64,000 bases of DNA from Phascolarctobacterium sp. (lineage in GTDB: Bacteria; Bacillota; Negativicutes; Acidaminococcales; Acidaminococcaceae), in the NCBI RefSeq assembly GCF_030531065.1, contig NZ_JAUNOQ010000008.1:1-64000 (forward strand). The letters run 5' to 3'. Both the position numbers and the translations under genes were made by a program. Each line of letters starts with the position of its first letter. Within the stretch, counting starts at the first letter, position 1. Below the pieces are notes generated by a model. It was not told the origin of the DNA. It saw only the letters and a list, made by a program, of their open reading frames with translations, and made no database searches. Positions 8,263 through 15,515 of the stretch are shown piece after piece.

Positions 8263-9468
8263 ATGCTCACATTAGACAAAATCTACCACGCCTCCTTTGT
8301 GCTCAAAAGCGTGGCGCGCAAAACAGACCTCATTGCCGCACCCCACCTTTGCGAAGGCCAAAACCTGTATTTAAAGACAGAAAACCTGCAGGTCACCGGC
8401 AGCTTTAAGGTGCGCGGCGCATACTACAAAATCAGCCAATTAAACGGAGAAGAACGCGCTAAAGGCGTTATCGCCTGCAGCGCCGGCAATCACGCCCAGG
8501 GCGTAGCCCTGGCAGCCACCCACATGGGCATCAAAAGCGTCATCTGCATGCCCGACGGCGCGCCCATTATGAAAGTAGAAAACACTAAACGCCTGGGCGC
8601 TCATGTCGAGCTGGTGCCCGGAGCTTACGACGATGCCCACGACCGTGCCGTGCAAATGCAGGAGGAAACGGGCATGACCTTCATTCATCCCTATGACGAC
8701 GAGCTGGTAATCGCCGGTCAGGGCAGCATCGGTCTGGAAATTCTCGACCAGCTGCCGGACGTAGAGGCAGTCATCGTCCCCATCGGCGGCGGCGGCCTGA
8801 TTTCCGGCGTAGCCTTCGCCATTAAAAGCCTGCGTCCCGAAGTAAAGGTTTACGGCGTGCAGGCGGCAGGCGCAGCCAGCATGTACAACGCTTACCACGA
8901 CCATAAATACGAAACGCTGGAGCAGGTCAACACCTTTGCCGACGGCATCGCCGTGAAAACTCCCGGCGAAAACACCTACGAGCTTATCAGTAAATATGTG
9001 GACGATATCGTAACCGTCAGCGAGGACGAAATCGCTACGGCCATCCTCACCCTCATGGAAAAGCAAAAGCTTATCGCCGAGGGCGCAGGCGCTACTCCCG
9101 TAGCCGCAGCTCTTTTCAACAAGCTGCCCATCGAGGGTAAAAAGACCGTCTGCCTGGTATCCGGCGGCAATATCGACGTCAACATTCTTTCCCGCGTCAT
9201 TACCCGCGGCCAGGTAACCAGCGGTCGCAAAACCAATCTGATGATTGCGCTGGAGGATAAGCCCGGCCAGCTCAATCTGGTCAGCGATATCGTCAGCCGC
9301 TGCGGCGCTAACGTCATCAGCGTCCACCACGACCGCAGCGACGCCAACATGGCCATCACCAGCTGCTTCTTAAAATTAGGTTTGGAAACCCGCGACAAGG
9401 AGCAAATTGCCGAAATCAAGGCCAAGCTTGCCGCCGCAGGCTTTAAGCTGGTCAACGAACGCGTCTAA
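8263..9468 (+). CDS. ilvA: Threonine ammonia-lyase (threonine dehydratase)
   Basis: A fold-type II PLP enzyme of 401 residues, converting threonine to 2-oxobutyrate and ammonia. Lys49 in the GSFKVRGA motif is the Schiff-base lysine. The glycine-rich phosphate loop IGGGGL is at about residues 172-177. The C-terminal ~75 residues form an ACT domain (LEDKPGQLNLVSDIV), suggesting amino-acid feedback. The single-ACT, ~400-residue form is the short class, used in isoleucine synthesis or in threonine fermentation. Monocistronic, closed by a terminator. No T-box was found in its leader. Confidence 0.93.
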   Translation: MLTLDKIYHASFVLKSVARKTDLIAAPHLCEGQNLYLKTENLQVTGSFKVRGAYYKISQLNGEERAKGVIACSAGNHAQGVALAATHMGIKSVICMPDGAPIMKVENTKRLGAHVELVPGAYDDAHDRAVQMQEETGMTFIHPYDDELVIAGQGSIGLEILDQLPDVEAVIVPIGGGGLISGVAFAIKSLRPEVKVYGVQAAGAASMYNAYHDHKYETLEQVNTFADGIAVKTPGENTYELISKYVDDIVTVSEDEIATAILTLMEKQKLIAEGAGATPVAAALFNKLPIEGKKTVCLVSGGNIDVNILSRVITRGQVTSGRKTNLMIALEDKPGQLNLVSDIVSRCGANVISVHHDRSDANMAITSCFLKLGLETRDKEQIAEIKAKLAAAGFKLVNERV

Positions 9469-9480
9469 CGGCATAAAGCT

Positions 9481-9518
9481 ATTCCCCGTTTATCACAGGA
9501 TAAGCGGGGAATTTTTTC
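9481..9518. terminator. Terminator between ilvA and the ABC transporter
   Basis: A 13-bp stem, ATTCCCCG..TTAT (9481-9493) against ATAA.CGGGGAAT (9500-9512), with a T-run on the plus strand. The A-rich left flank may allow use from the opposing operon as well. Confidence 0.85.
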
Positions 9519-9536
9519 GTTCCATATTAACTTAAT

Positions 9537-10325
9537 TTACCTGCACAAATCCACAGGCAGCAAAGCGCGCAAACCGTTGCTGCAGGCAAATTCGTCGGCC
9601 TGCACCCTGAACACCTGCGCGAGCAGCTGCGCCGTCACAATCTGTTGAGGTTCGCCGCAGGTCACCAAACGCCCCTGCTTGATTACCGCCACATAATCGG
9701 CGTACTGAATAGCGTGGTTCAGGTCGTGAATAACCATTACTACCGTCAGCCCCAGCTCCCGGTTCAGCTTGAGCAAAAGCTGCATCACCTCCAGCTGGTG
9801 GCAAATATCCAGATAGGTTGTCGGCTCGTCCAACAGCAAAACCTGGGGCCGCTGCGCCAGCGCCATGGCAATCCAGGCCCGCTGACGCTCGCCGCCGCTT
9901 AAAGTATGCAGCAGGCGATGGCGCATCTCCGTCATATTGGTCTGCGCCAAGGCCCATTCCACATGCCGGCCGTCGTCCTTAGCGCCGCGGCCCAAAAAGC
10001 CTCGGTGCGGAAAACGCCCCATCTCCGCCAAATCCTGTACGGTCAAATCGGCAGGAGCCTGCGGCCCCTGGGTCAAAATTGCCAGACATTGAGCCAGCTC
10101 GCGATGAGTAAAGCTTTTAATATCCCGTCCCTTAAAGACAACGCTGCCCTGCTGGCAGGGCCAGATGCGGGACAAAGCCTTCAGCGTCGTACTCTTGCCG
10201 CAGCCGTTAGGCCCGATAATAGCCGTAATTTTACCCTCCGGAATTTGCAGGGACAAATCGTGCACGATGGTTTTATTGTTGACGCCAATATCGATATGCC
10301 TGGCTTCTAAAATCGGCTGCATCAT
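9537..10325 (-). CDS. Iron-chelate/cobalamin-type ABC transporter ATPase
   Basis: A 262-residue ATPase of the FepC/BtuD type. It has Walker A GPNGCGKST (about residues 37-45), the signature LSGGERQRAWIAMAL, Walker B VLLLDEPTTYLD and an H-loop histidine. It energises uptake of a metal chelate (siderophore, heme or corrinoid). Its ATG overlaps the permease stop (ATGA), so the two are translated together. The substrate cannot be decided from the sequence. Confidence 0.93.
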   Translation of the reverse strand: MMQPILEARHIDIGVNNKTIVHDLSLQIPEGKITAIIGPNGCGKSTTLKALSRIWPCQQGSVVFKGRDIKSFTHRELAQCLAILTQGPQAPADLTVQDLAEMGRFPHRGFLGRGAKDDGRHVEWALAQTNMTEMRHRLLHTLSGGERQRAWIAMALAQRPQVLLLDEPTTYLDICHQLEVMQLLLKLNRELGLTVVMVIHDLNHAIQYADYVAVIKQGRLVTCGEPQQIVTAQLLAQVFRVQADEFACSNGLRALLPVDLCR

Positions 10326-11350
10326 ATTTCCCTCCTCAGCAAAAACAAAAAGAAGGGCGCGCCCAAAAAGGCCATAATAATGCCCACCGGCAGCTCGATA
10401 GGCGCAAAGACAACGCGGGCGAAGGTGTCGCTCAGCGTTACAATGGCAATGCCCAGCAATGCGGAAGCAGGCAAAAGATAGCGGTAATCGCTGCCAATCA
10501 GCAGTCTTGCCGCATGGGGCACTACCAGGCCAACGAAGCCCAACAGCCCTACGACGCTGACGGCGCTGGCCGCCAGTAAAGCCGCCACGGCAGTCAGCAG
10601 CACCCGCGTTACCTCCACGTTAATGCCCAAGCCACGCGCCATTTCGTCGCCCAGCTGCAAAATATTCAGATAGGCCGCGCTGGCCAGGGCCAAGAGCATG
10701 CCAATCGCCGCATACGGCAGAATAATCTGCACATGGGGCCAGCTGCGGGCCGCCAAGCCGCCCACCATCCACATCAACGCGCCGTGTACCCGGTCGCTGT
10801 AAAAAATCATCAGGCCGCTGATACCGGCGCTCAAAAAAGCGGAAACCGCCACGCCGGCCAGAATAATACGCACCGGCTTAATGCCGTTTTTCCACGCCAA
10901 AATATAGATGCACACCGCCGCCAGCATAGCGCCGATAAACGCCGCAGGCGTAATCAAATATTCCAACGCCGGAAACAAAATCATAATCGCCACACCTGCC
11001 AGACCAGCGCCGGAGGAAATACCGATAATATGCGGATCTGCCAGAGGATTGCGCATAATCGCCTGCAAAATCGCGCCGGACAAGGATAAATTAACTCCTA
11101 CCAACGCTCCTACAATGGTGCGCGGCATACGGATATTCCAAATAATCTGGCTTTGCGGGTCCGTGCCTGGATGGAGCAGGATATCGGCTATCTGCCGCAT
11201 AGTAATCACGCTGGAGCCCTTCGTCAGGCTTAAAAAGGAGCCTGCCAGCGCCAAAGCCAAAAACAGCAGCAAAACGCCTGCACGCCACGCACCGCGGCCT
11301 ACGCCCAAGCGTTCTGCGCTCTGCAAATCCTCCGCTTGCTTATTTTCCAT
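10322..11350 (-). CDS. FecCD-family metal-chelate ABC permease
   Basis: A 342-residue permease with about ten membrane segments. It has the FecCD hallmarks RLPRT-like IRMPRTIVGALVGVNLSLSGAILQ and GFVGLVVPHAARL, and ends in LPVGIIMAFLGAPFFLFLL. It forms a homodimeric channel for chelates handed over by the lipoprotein encoded immediately upstream. The gene overlaps the binding-protein gene by 11 bp and the ATPase gene by 4 bp. Confidence 0.95.
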   Translation of the reverse strand: MENKQAEDLQSAERLGVGRGAWRAGVLLLFLALALAGSFLSLTKGSSVITMRQIADILLHPGTDPQSQIIWNIRMPRTIVGALVGVNLSLSGAILQAIMRNPLADPHIIGISSGAGLAGVAIMILFPALEYLITPAAFIGAMLAAVCIYILAWKNGIKPVRIILAGVAVSAFLSAGISGLMIFYSDRVHGALMWMVGGLAARSWPHVQIILPYAAIGMLLALASAAYLNILQLGDEMARGLGINVEVTRVLLTAVAALLAASAVSVVGLLGFVGLVVPHAARLLIGSDYRYLLPASALLGIAIVTLSDTFARVVFAPIELPVGIIMAFLGAPFFLFLLRREI

Positions 11351-12290
11351 TTCTAAAGACCTCTGGATAAACCTGCTGCGCCATATATTTTACCGCTTCG
11401 GGGTAACGCAGTCCGGGATTGATTAAAAACAACTTTTCCGGCAGCACATAAACATGTCCCTGCTGCACGGCCCGCAGGCTGTTCCACGCCGGATTCTGCT
11501 TGAAATCGCTGCGCAGGCGGTTTTCTATTTCCTCCGGCTTGCCCATAGAGGTAATGAATAAAATATCGGGATCCTGCCCTACCAGGCTTTCCATGCTGTA
11601 GGGAGTTTTGTCGGACTTGCCCTGCAAAGCGGCGGCGGCCACATTCTCAAAGCCCAAAAGGTCGCTGACGCAGCCCGCGATGCTATGCGAGCCTTCCACC
11701 GTCACGCTGCTGGCCGTAGCGTGCATAATAACAACCCGTTTCTTATTCTTAGGCAGCCTTGCAGTTACGGCGGCAATTTCCTTATCCAGCAAAGCGTTCT
11801 CTGCCGCTGCCTTGTCCTGAGCGCCATAAATGTCGCCTAAGGTGGTCACTGTCTGCTTTACCTCGTCATAAGTTTTAGCGTCGAACTCAATAACACTGAT
11901 ATTATTGGAAGTCAGCAGCGGCACAAATTTTTCGTGCTGATTTTTTCCCGCCAGCACTAAATCCGGCTTCAGCGCCACTAAGCTTTCCATATTTATATTA
12001 TATACCAGGCCTATCTCCGGCACGTCCTTCATAGACGCAGGCACAGTACCCACCTTCGAAGTCGCGCGCCCCGCCAGCTTACCGCCCACCGCGTCGATCA
12101 TACCCAGATAGGACGGACTCAGGCTTACTATCCGTTCCGGTTTCTTAGTCAAAGTCACCTGCCGCCCCGCAGCGTCCGTCAGCTGCAAATAGGCCTTGCC
12201 GCCGCCGGCCTCCTTTTGCTCGCCGCCGCAGCCTGCGACGCCCAGTGCCAAAACGCAAAGCAAAACTCCGGCTAATTTTTTTAAATTCAT
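11340..12290 (-). CDS. Metal-chelate ABC substrate-binding lipoprotein
   Basis: A 316-residue protein with a lipoprotein signal peptide (lipobox LGVAGC, Cys21). A class III (helical backbone) binding domain follows, with PERIVSLSPSYLGMIDAVGG, the pattern of BtuF/FepB-like proteins. It captures an iron-chelate or corrinoid outside the inner membrane and delivers it to the FecCD permease. First gene of the operon, with a promoter at 12376-12404. Confidence 0.92.
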   Translation of the reverse strand: MNLKKLAGVLLCVLALGVAGCGGEQKEAGGGKAYLQLTDAAGRQVTLTKKPERIVSLSPSYLGMIDAVGGKLAGRATSKVGTVPASMKDVPEIGLVYNINMESLVALKPDLVLAGKNQHEKFVPLLTSNNISVIEFDAKTYDEVKQTVTTLGDIYGAQDKAAAENALLDKEIAAVTARLPKNKKRVVIMHATASSVTVEGSHSIAGCVSDLLGFENVAAAALQGKSDKTPYSMESLVGQDPDILFITSMGKPEEIENRLRSDFKQNPAWNSLRAVQQGHVYVLPEKLFLINPGLRYPEAVKYMAQQVYPEVFRNGK

Positions 12291-12375
12291 TTTCTGTCAC
12301 CTCGTTAGACAAGCAAAGCGCACGCTAAAAAACGCGCGCCCATCTCTAGGAGATATTCTCAATTACATTGTCATC

Positions 12376-12404
12376 ATAATAGCACAATTACCGCTTGCAG
12401 TCAA
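12376..12404 (-). promoter_or_regulatory. Promoter of the metal-chelate ABC operon
   Basis: TTGACT (12399-12404), a 17-bp spacer and TATTAT (12376-12381) on the minus strand. The AT-rich stretch over and just after the -10 (GATGACAATGTAATTGAGAAT) is weakly Fur-box-like but far from consensus. The leader also contains a GCGC-rich hairpin near 12320-12342. Confidence 0.65.
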
Positions 12405-12543
12405 TAAATTGCTGCGCCGCTTGCCCCTGAGCCTGCGCTTTGCTATAATTACAGACGGGCGAATTTTTAAATCCGACGCAGAGCTCGCCGCAAGCAAAAT
12501 GCGCCGCGTCCCGCGTTTAGAAAATTATAACGGAAGTGAAAGC

Positions 12544-12735
12544 ATGAATATCAAAGATATGATTGAACGCATCAACGAACTGGCTCATAAAAAAAAGACA
12601 CAAGGGCTTACTCGCGAAGAACAGGCGGAGCAAAAAGAGCTTTACAAGCGTTATCTCGCTAATATCCGCAGCCAGCTCAAGGCGCAGCTGGACAATATCG
12701 AAATCGTGGACGAAGCGCCTGAAAAGCTGAACTGA
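12544..12735 (+). CDS. DUF896 (YnzC-like) small protein
   Basis: A 63-residue, charged, helical protein matching DUF896. It has the KDMIERINELAHKKK start, the LT.EEQAEQKELYKRYL core and the IEIVDE segment. The B. subtilis relatives (YnzC, YneR-like) are poorly characterised and linked to the SOS operon or stress. The longer open frame starting at 12196 overlaps the ABC operon and is not credible. GGAAG lies upstream of the ATG at 12544. The downstream pseudouridine synthase begins 1 nt after the stop, so the two are coupled. Confidence 0.85.
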   Translation: MNIKDMIERINELAHKKKTQGLTREEQAEQKELYKRYLANIRSQLKAQLDNIEIVDEAPEKLN

Positions 12736-12736
12736 A

Positions 12737-13396
12737 ATGAACGGCGCTCCCCGTCTTACCCCCGGCATGATCGCCTTTGAAGACGATTATCTGCTGATTA
12801 TCGATAAGCCTGCCGGGATGCTGGTTCACCCCACGGTCAGCGAAAGCGGCTCCACCCTTTACGATTATGTACAGGAATATTACAACTATCGCCGCACCAA
12901 CTGCGGTATCCATCCCGTATCCCGCCTGGACCGCAACACCTCCGGCCTGGTGCTGTTCGCCAAGGAGCCCGTAGTACAGTTCTGGCTCAGCCAGCGGCAG
13001 CCGGTTAAAGAATATCTGGCTATCGCCGCAGGCCGCGTCCAACAGCTGCACGGCGTCATCGAAGCGCCTATCGCCCGCAAGGAGGGGAGCATCATCGAGC
13101 GCTGCGTGGACTATGAGCGCGGCAAGTACGCCAAAACGGCTTACACCGTCCTAGGCTATTACGGTGCCAGCACCCTGCTGCAAATACGTTTATTCACAGG
13201 CCGAACGCACCAAATCCGCGTGCATCTGGCCCACATCGGCCATCCTTTGGTCAACGATAATCTTTACGGAACGCCCGGCCCCCAGGCCCGCCACGCGCTA
13301 CACGCTTACCGTCTGGCCCTGCTGCATCCGGTCGGCGATACGCCGCTGGAAATTACCCGCGCTCTGCCGCAGGATTTACGAAAAATACTATACTAA
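12737..13396 (+). CDS. RluA-family pseudouridine synthase
   Basis: A 219-residue enzyme that isomerises uridine to pseudouridine in rRNA or tRNA. The catalytic aspartate lies in VSRLDRNTSGLVLF (about residue 57). IDKPAGMLVHP and LFTGRTHQIRVHLA are family signatures. It lacks the N-terminal S4 domain of RluC/RluD and is shorter than those, so it resembles the catalytic-domain-only members. The target nucleotide cannot be inferred. Confidence 0.9.
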   Translation: MNGAPRLTPGMIAFEDDYLLIIDKPAGMLVHPTVSESGSTLYDYVQEYYNYRRTNCGIHPVSRLDRNTSGLVLFAKEPVVQFWLSQRQPVKEYLAIAAGRVQQLHGVIEAPIARKEGSIIERCVDYERGKYAKTAYTVLGYYGASTLLQIRLFTGRTHQIRVHLAHIGHPLVNDNLYGTPGPQARHALHAYRLALLHPVGDTPLEITRALPQDLRKILY

Positions 13397-13495
13397 AATG
13401 CAATTAGTGTGCTATAATTAAGATACGTAATATAAAGAAGTCAGACAACAGCCGTCATAAGAACTGCTGCCTGATTATCGTAAGGAGGAATTTTA

Positions 13496-14425
13496 ATGCC
13501 TTTAGTAACTTCTACCGAAATGTTTAAAAAAGCTTATGAAGGCCACTATGCAGTAGGCGCTTTCAACGTAAATAATATGGAAATTATCCAGGGCATCGTA
13601 GCCGCAGCCCAGCAGGAAAAATCCCCGCTGATTTTACAGGTTTCCGCAGGTGCGCGCAAATACGCCAACCATATCTACCTCATGAAGCTGGTAGAGGCCG
13701 CCATAGAAGACACCGGCCTGCCCATCTGCCTGCATCTGGACCACGGCGAAGATTTTGAAATCTGCAAAGCCTGCGTAGACGGCGGCTTTACTTCCGTTAT
13801 GATTGACGGCAGCAAGCATCCCTTTGAAGAAAACATCGAGCTGACCCGCCGCGTCGTTGAATACGCTCACAGCAAGGGCGTTGTAGTAGAGGCCGAATTA
13901 GGCAAGCTGGCAGGCGTAGAAGACGCCGTTAAGGTTGCCGCCAAAGACGCCACCTACACCGACCCCGACCAAGCTGTGGAATTTGTAGAACGCACGGGCT
14001 GCGACTCTTTGGCTATCGCTATCGGCACCAGCCATGGCGCTTATAAATTCAAAGGCAAACCGGAGCTGGACTTTGCTCGTCTGGAAAAAATCACCAACCT
14101 GCTGCCCGGCTATCCGCTGGTACTGCACGGCGCTTCCACCGTTATCCCCTCTTTCGTTGAAGAATGCAATAAATACGGCGGCAAGCTGGACGGCGCTCAG
14201 GGCGTGCCCGAAGATATGCTGCTGAAGGCAGGCAAATTCGGCGTCTGCAAAATCAACATCGACACCGACCTGCGTTTGGCCATGACCGCTTCCATCCGCA
14301 AGCACTTTGTCGAGCATCCCGCCGACTTCGACCCGCGCCAATATCTGAAACCCGCCCGTCAGGCCATTCAGGACATGGTAGCTCACAAAATGCGCGACGT
14401 ACTCAACAGCAGCAACAGGCTGTAA
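13496..14425 (+). CDS. fba: Class II fructose-bisphosphate aldolase
   Basis: A 309-residue zinc aldolase of glycolysis/gluconeogenesis, cleaving fructose 1,6-bisphosphate. Metal-site residues are visible in CLHLDHGED (His80, Asp82, His83), in EAELGKLAGVED, and in the TSHG and VLHGAST segments. AAGGAGGAA precedes the ATG. A TATAAT -10 is present at 13413-13418 but its -35 is weak. The leader contains a small dyad (TCAG.CA.CAG / CTG.TG.CTGA). Confidence 0.95.
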   Translation: MPLVTSTEMFKKAYEGHYAVGAFNVNNMEIIQGIVAAAQQEKSPLILQVSAGARKYANHIYLMKLVEAAIEDTGLPICLHLDHGEDFEICKACVDGGFTSVMIDGSKHPFEENIELTRRVVEYAHSKGVVVEAELGKLAGVEDAVKVAAKDATYTDPDQAVEFVERTGCDSLAIAIGTSHGAYKFKGKPELDFARLEKITNLLPGYPLVLHGASTVIPSFVEECNKYGGKLDGAQGVPEDMLLKAGKFGVCKINIDTDLRLAMTASIRKHFVEHPADFDPRQYLKPARQAIQDMVAHKMRDVLNSSNRL

Positions 14426-14446
14426 GAACGCAAGACCAAAGTCATT

Positions 14447-15382
14447 ATGCTGCATCCTATTCAAGATATTATCGCCAGCGCGCAGCGCGCTTATGCCGCA
14501 GAGCAAAGCGCCCGCAATCTGACCGCGCTGCTGCAGGCCGTCAGCAATATTATGCAGGAGGGCGCTGAAATCTTGATTCCCGTCGCGTCCAATGCTGCGG
14601 GCGGTCAAATCAGTATTTTAACCCATACGGCGGAAGACGATTTGGTTTACGCAGCCGCTTATTCCAGTGCGGCAACCGCCGGCGGCTGCGATACAGCGAA
14701 CGCTATAGCCCGGCCTTTAATAAATTATTGCGAAGCCATTCTGCAAATGGAGGGAATTGCCGGCATCGTCTTTAACCCCTGCTCCCCTGCTCCCGTGACG
14801 CTGCAAAAGAAAATGCTGCGGGAGCTGCTGCAGAACGCGCAGCAGCAGCCTTTAAAAAGCGGCGTCGCTCTTTGGCGCGGCGACATCACCACGCTGGACT
14901 GCGACGTAATCGTCAACGCCGCCAACGGCTCGCTTTTGGGAGGAGGCGGCGTGGACGGCGCTATCCACCGCGCTGCCGGGCCGCAGCTGCTGGCCGAATG
15001 CCAAACTTTGCACGGCTGCCGGGCAGGCGAAGCAAAAATTACCTTCGGCTACAATTTGCCTGCCCGCTACGTTATCCACACTGTGGGCCCCGTTTACGCA
15101 GGCAAGGTCAGCCAACGACTGGAGCTCGCCGACTGCTACCGCAATAGTCTGAACTTAGCCAAGGAGTACCATTTGCACAGCATCGCCTTCCCCGCCATTT
15201 CCACCGGCGCTTACGGCTATCCCGTGGAAGAAGCGGCGCGCGTTGCGTTGCTGACCGTGACCCAATGGCTCAACGATAATCCTGACTATGCCATGAAAAT
15301 TATCCTGACCTGCTATAACAGCGCCGTTTACAAAGCTTACCAAGAGCTTATCGACGCTGCCAAGCGCGGCGAACTTACCTAA
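14447..15382 (+). CDS. SseB-like domain fused to macro domain
   Basis: A 311-residue two-domain protein. The N-terminal part (about 1-130) resembles the SseB N-terminal domain, with AEDDLVYAAAYSS and GIAGIVFNPCS. The C-terminal part (about 137-305) is a macro domain with VIVNAANGSLLGGGGVDGAIH and PAISTGAYGYP, close to O-acetyl-ADP-ribose deacetylases such as YmdB. It probably hydrolyses ADP-ribose esters or binds ADP-ribose. It lies 21 bp after fba, possibly co-transcribed, and ends at a strong terminator. The macro domain is certain; the SseB assignment is a weaker match by eye. Confidence 0.8.
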   Translation: MLHPIQDIIASAQRAYAAEQSARNLTALLQAVSNIMQEGAEILIPVASNAAGGQISILTHTAEDDLVYAAAYSSAATAGGCDTANAIARPLINYCEAILQMEGIAGIVFNPCSPAPVTLQKKMLRELLQNAQQQPLKSGVALWRGDITTLDCDVIVNAANGSLLGGGGVDGAIHRAAGPQLLAECQTLHGCRAGEAKITFGYNLPARYVIHTVGPVYAGKVSQRLELADCYRNSLNLAKEYHLHSIAFPAISTGAYGYPVEEAARVALLTVTQWLNDNPDYAMKIILTCYNSAVYKAYQELIDAAKRGELT

Positions 15383-15388
15383 AAAATC

Positions 15389-15437
15389 AGCGTACCCTAC
15401 TCTGCTTATCCATGCAGAACTCAGGGTACGCTTTTTA
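15389..15437 (+). terminator. Terminator after the macro-domain gene
   Basis: AGCGTACCCT (15389-15398) pairs with AGGGTACGCT (15423-15432), followed by TTTTTATTTTT. Confidence 0.9.
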
Positions 15438-15469
15438 TTTTTATTTATTCCTATAGGTGGAAACAGCTT

Positions 15470-15499
15470 TTGTTTCCTATCGTGAAACGCGAGGGGAAA
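15470..15499 (+). repeat. 30-bp palindromic repeat, copy A
   Basis: TTTCCTATCG, a short loop (TGAAACG) and CGAGGGGAAA. The reverse complement recurs with one or two changes at 44847-44876. A degenerate copy lies at 46228-46255. Here it sits directly downstream of the PreP-like gene and could act as its terminator. Confidence 0.6.
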
Positions 15500-15515
15500 C
15501 AAGCGTTTTGCTTAT

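Noticed and set aside
8440-9330. Antisense open frame over ilvA
   Set aside because: No family features; ilvA on the plus strand is unambiguous.
12355-12385. Fur box near the metal-chelate ABC promoter
   Set aside because: The similarity to the 7-1-7 consensus is too weak to call from sequence alone.
12196-12543. N-terminal extension of the DUF896 protein in the long frame
   Set aside because: It is antisense to the ABC operon start and its promoter; the family begins at the ATG at 12544.
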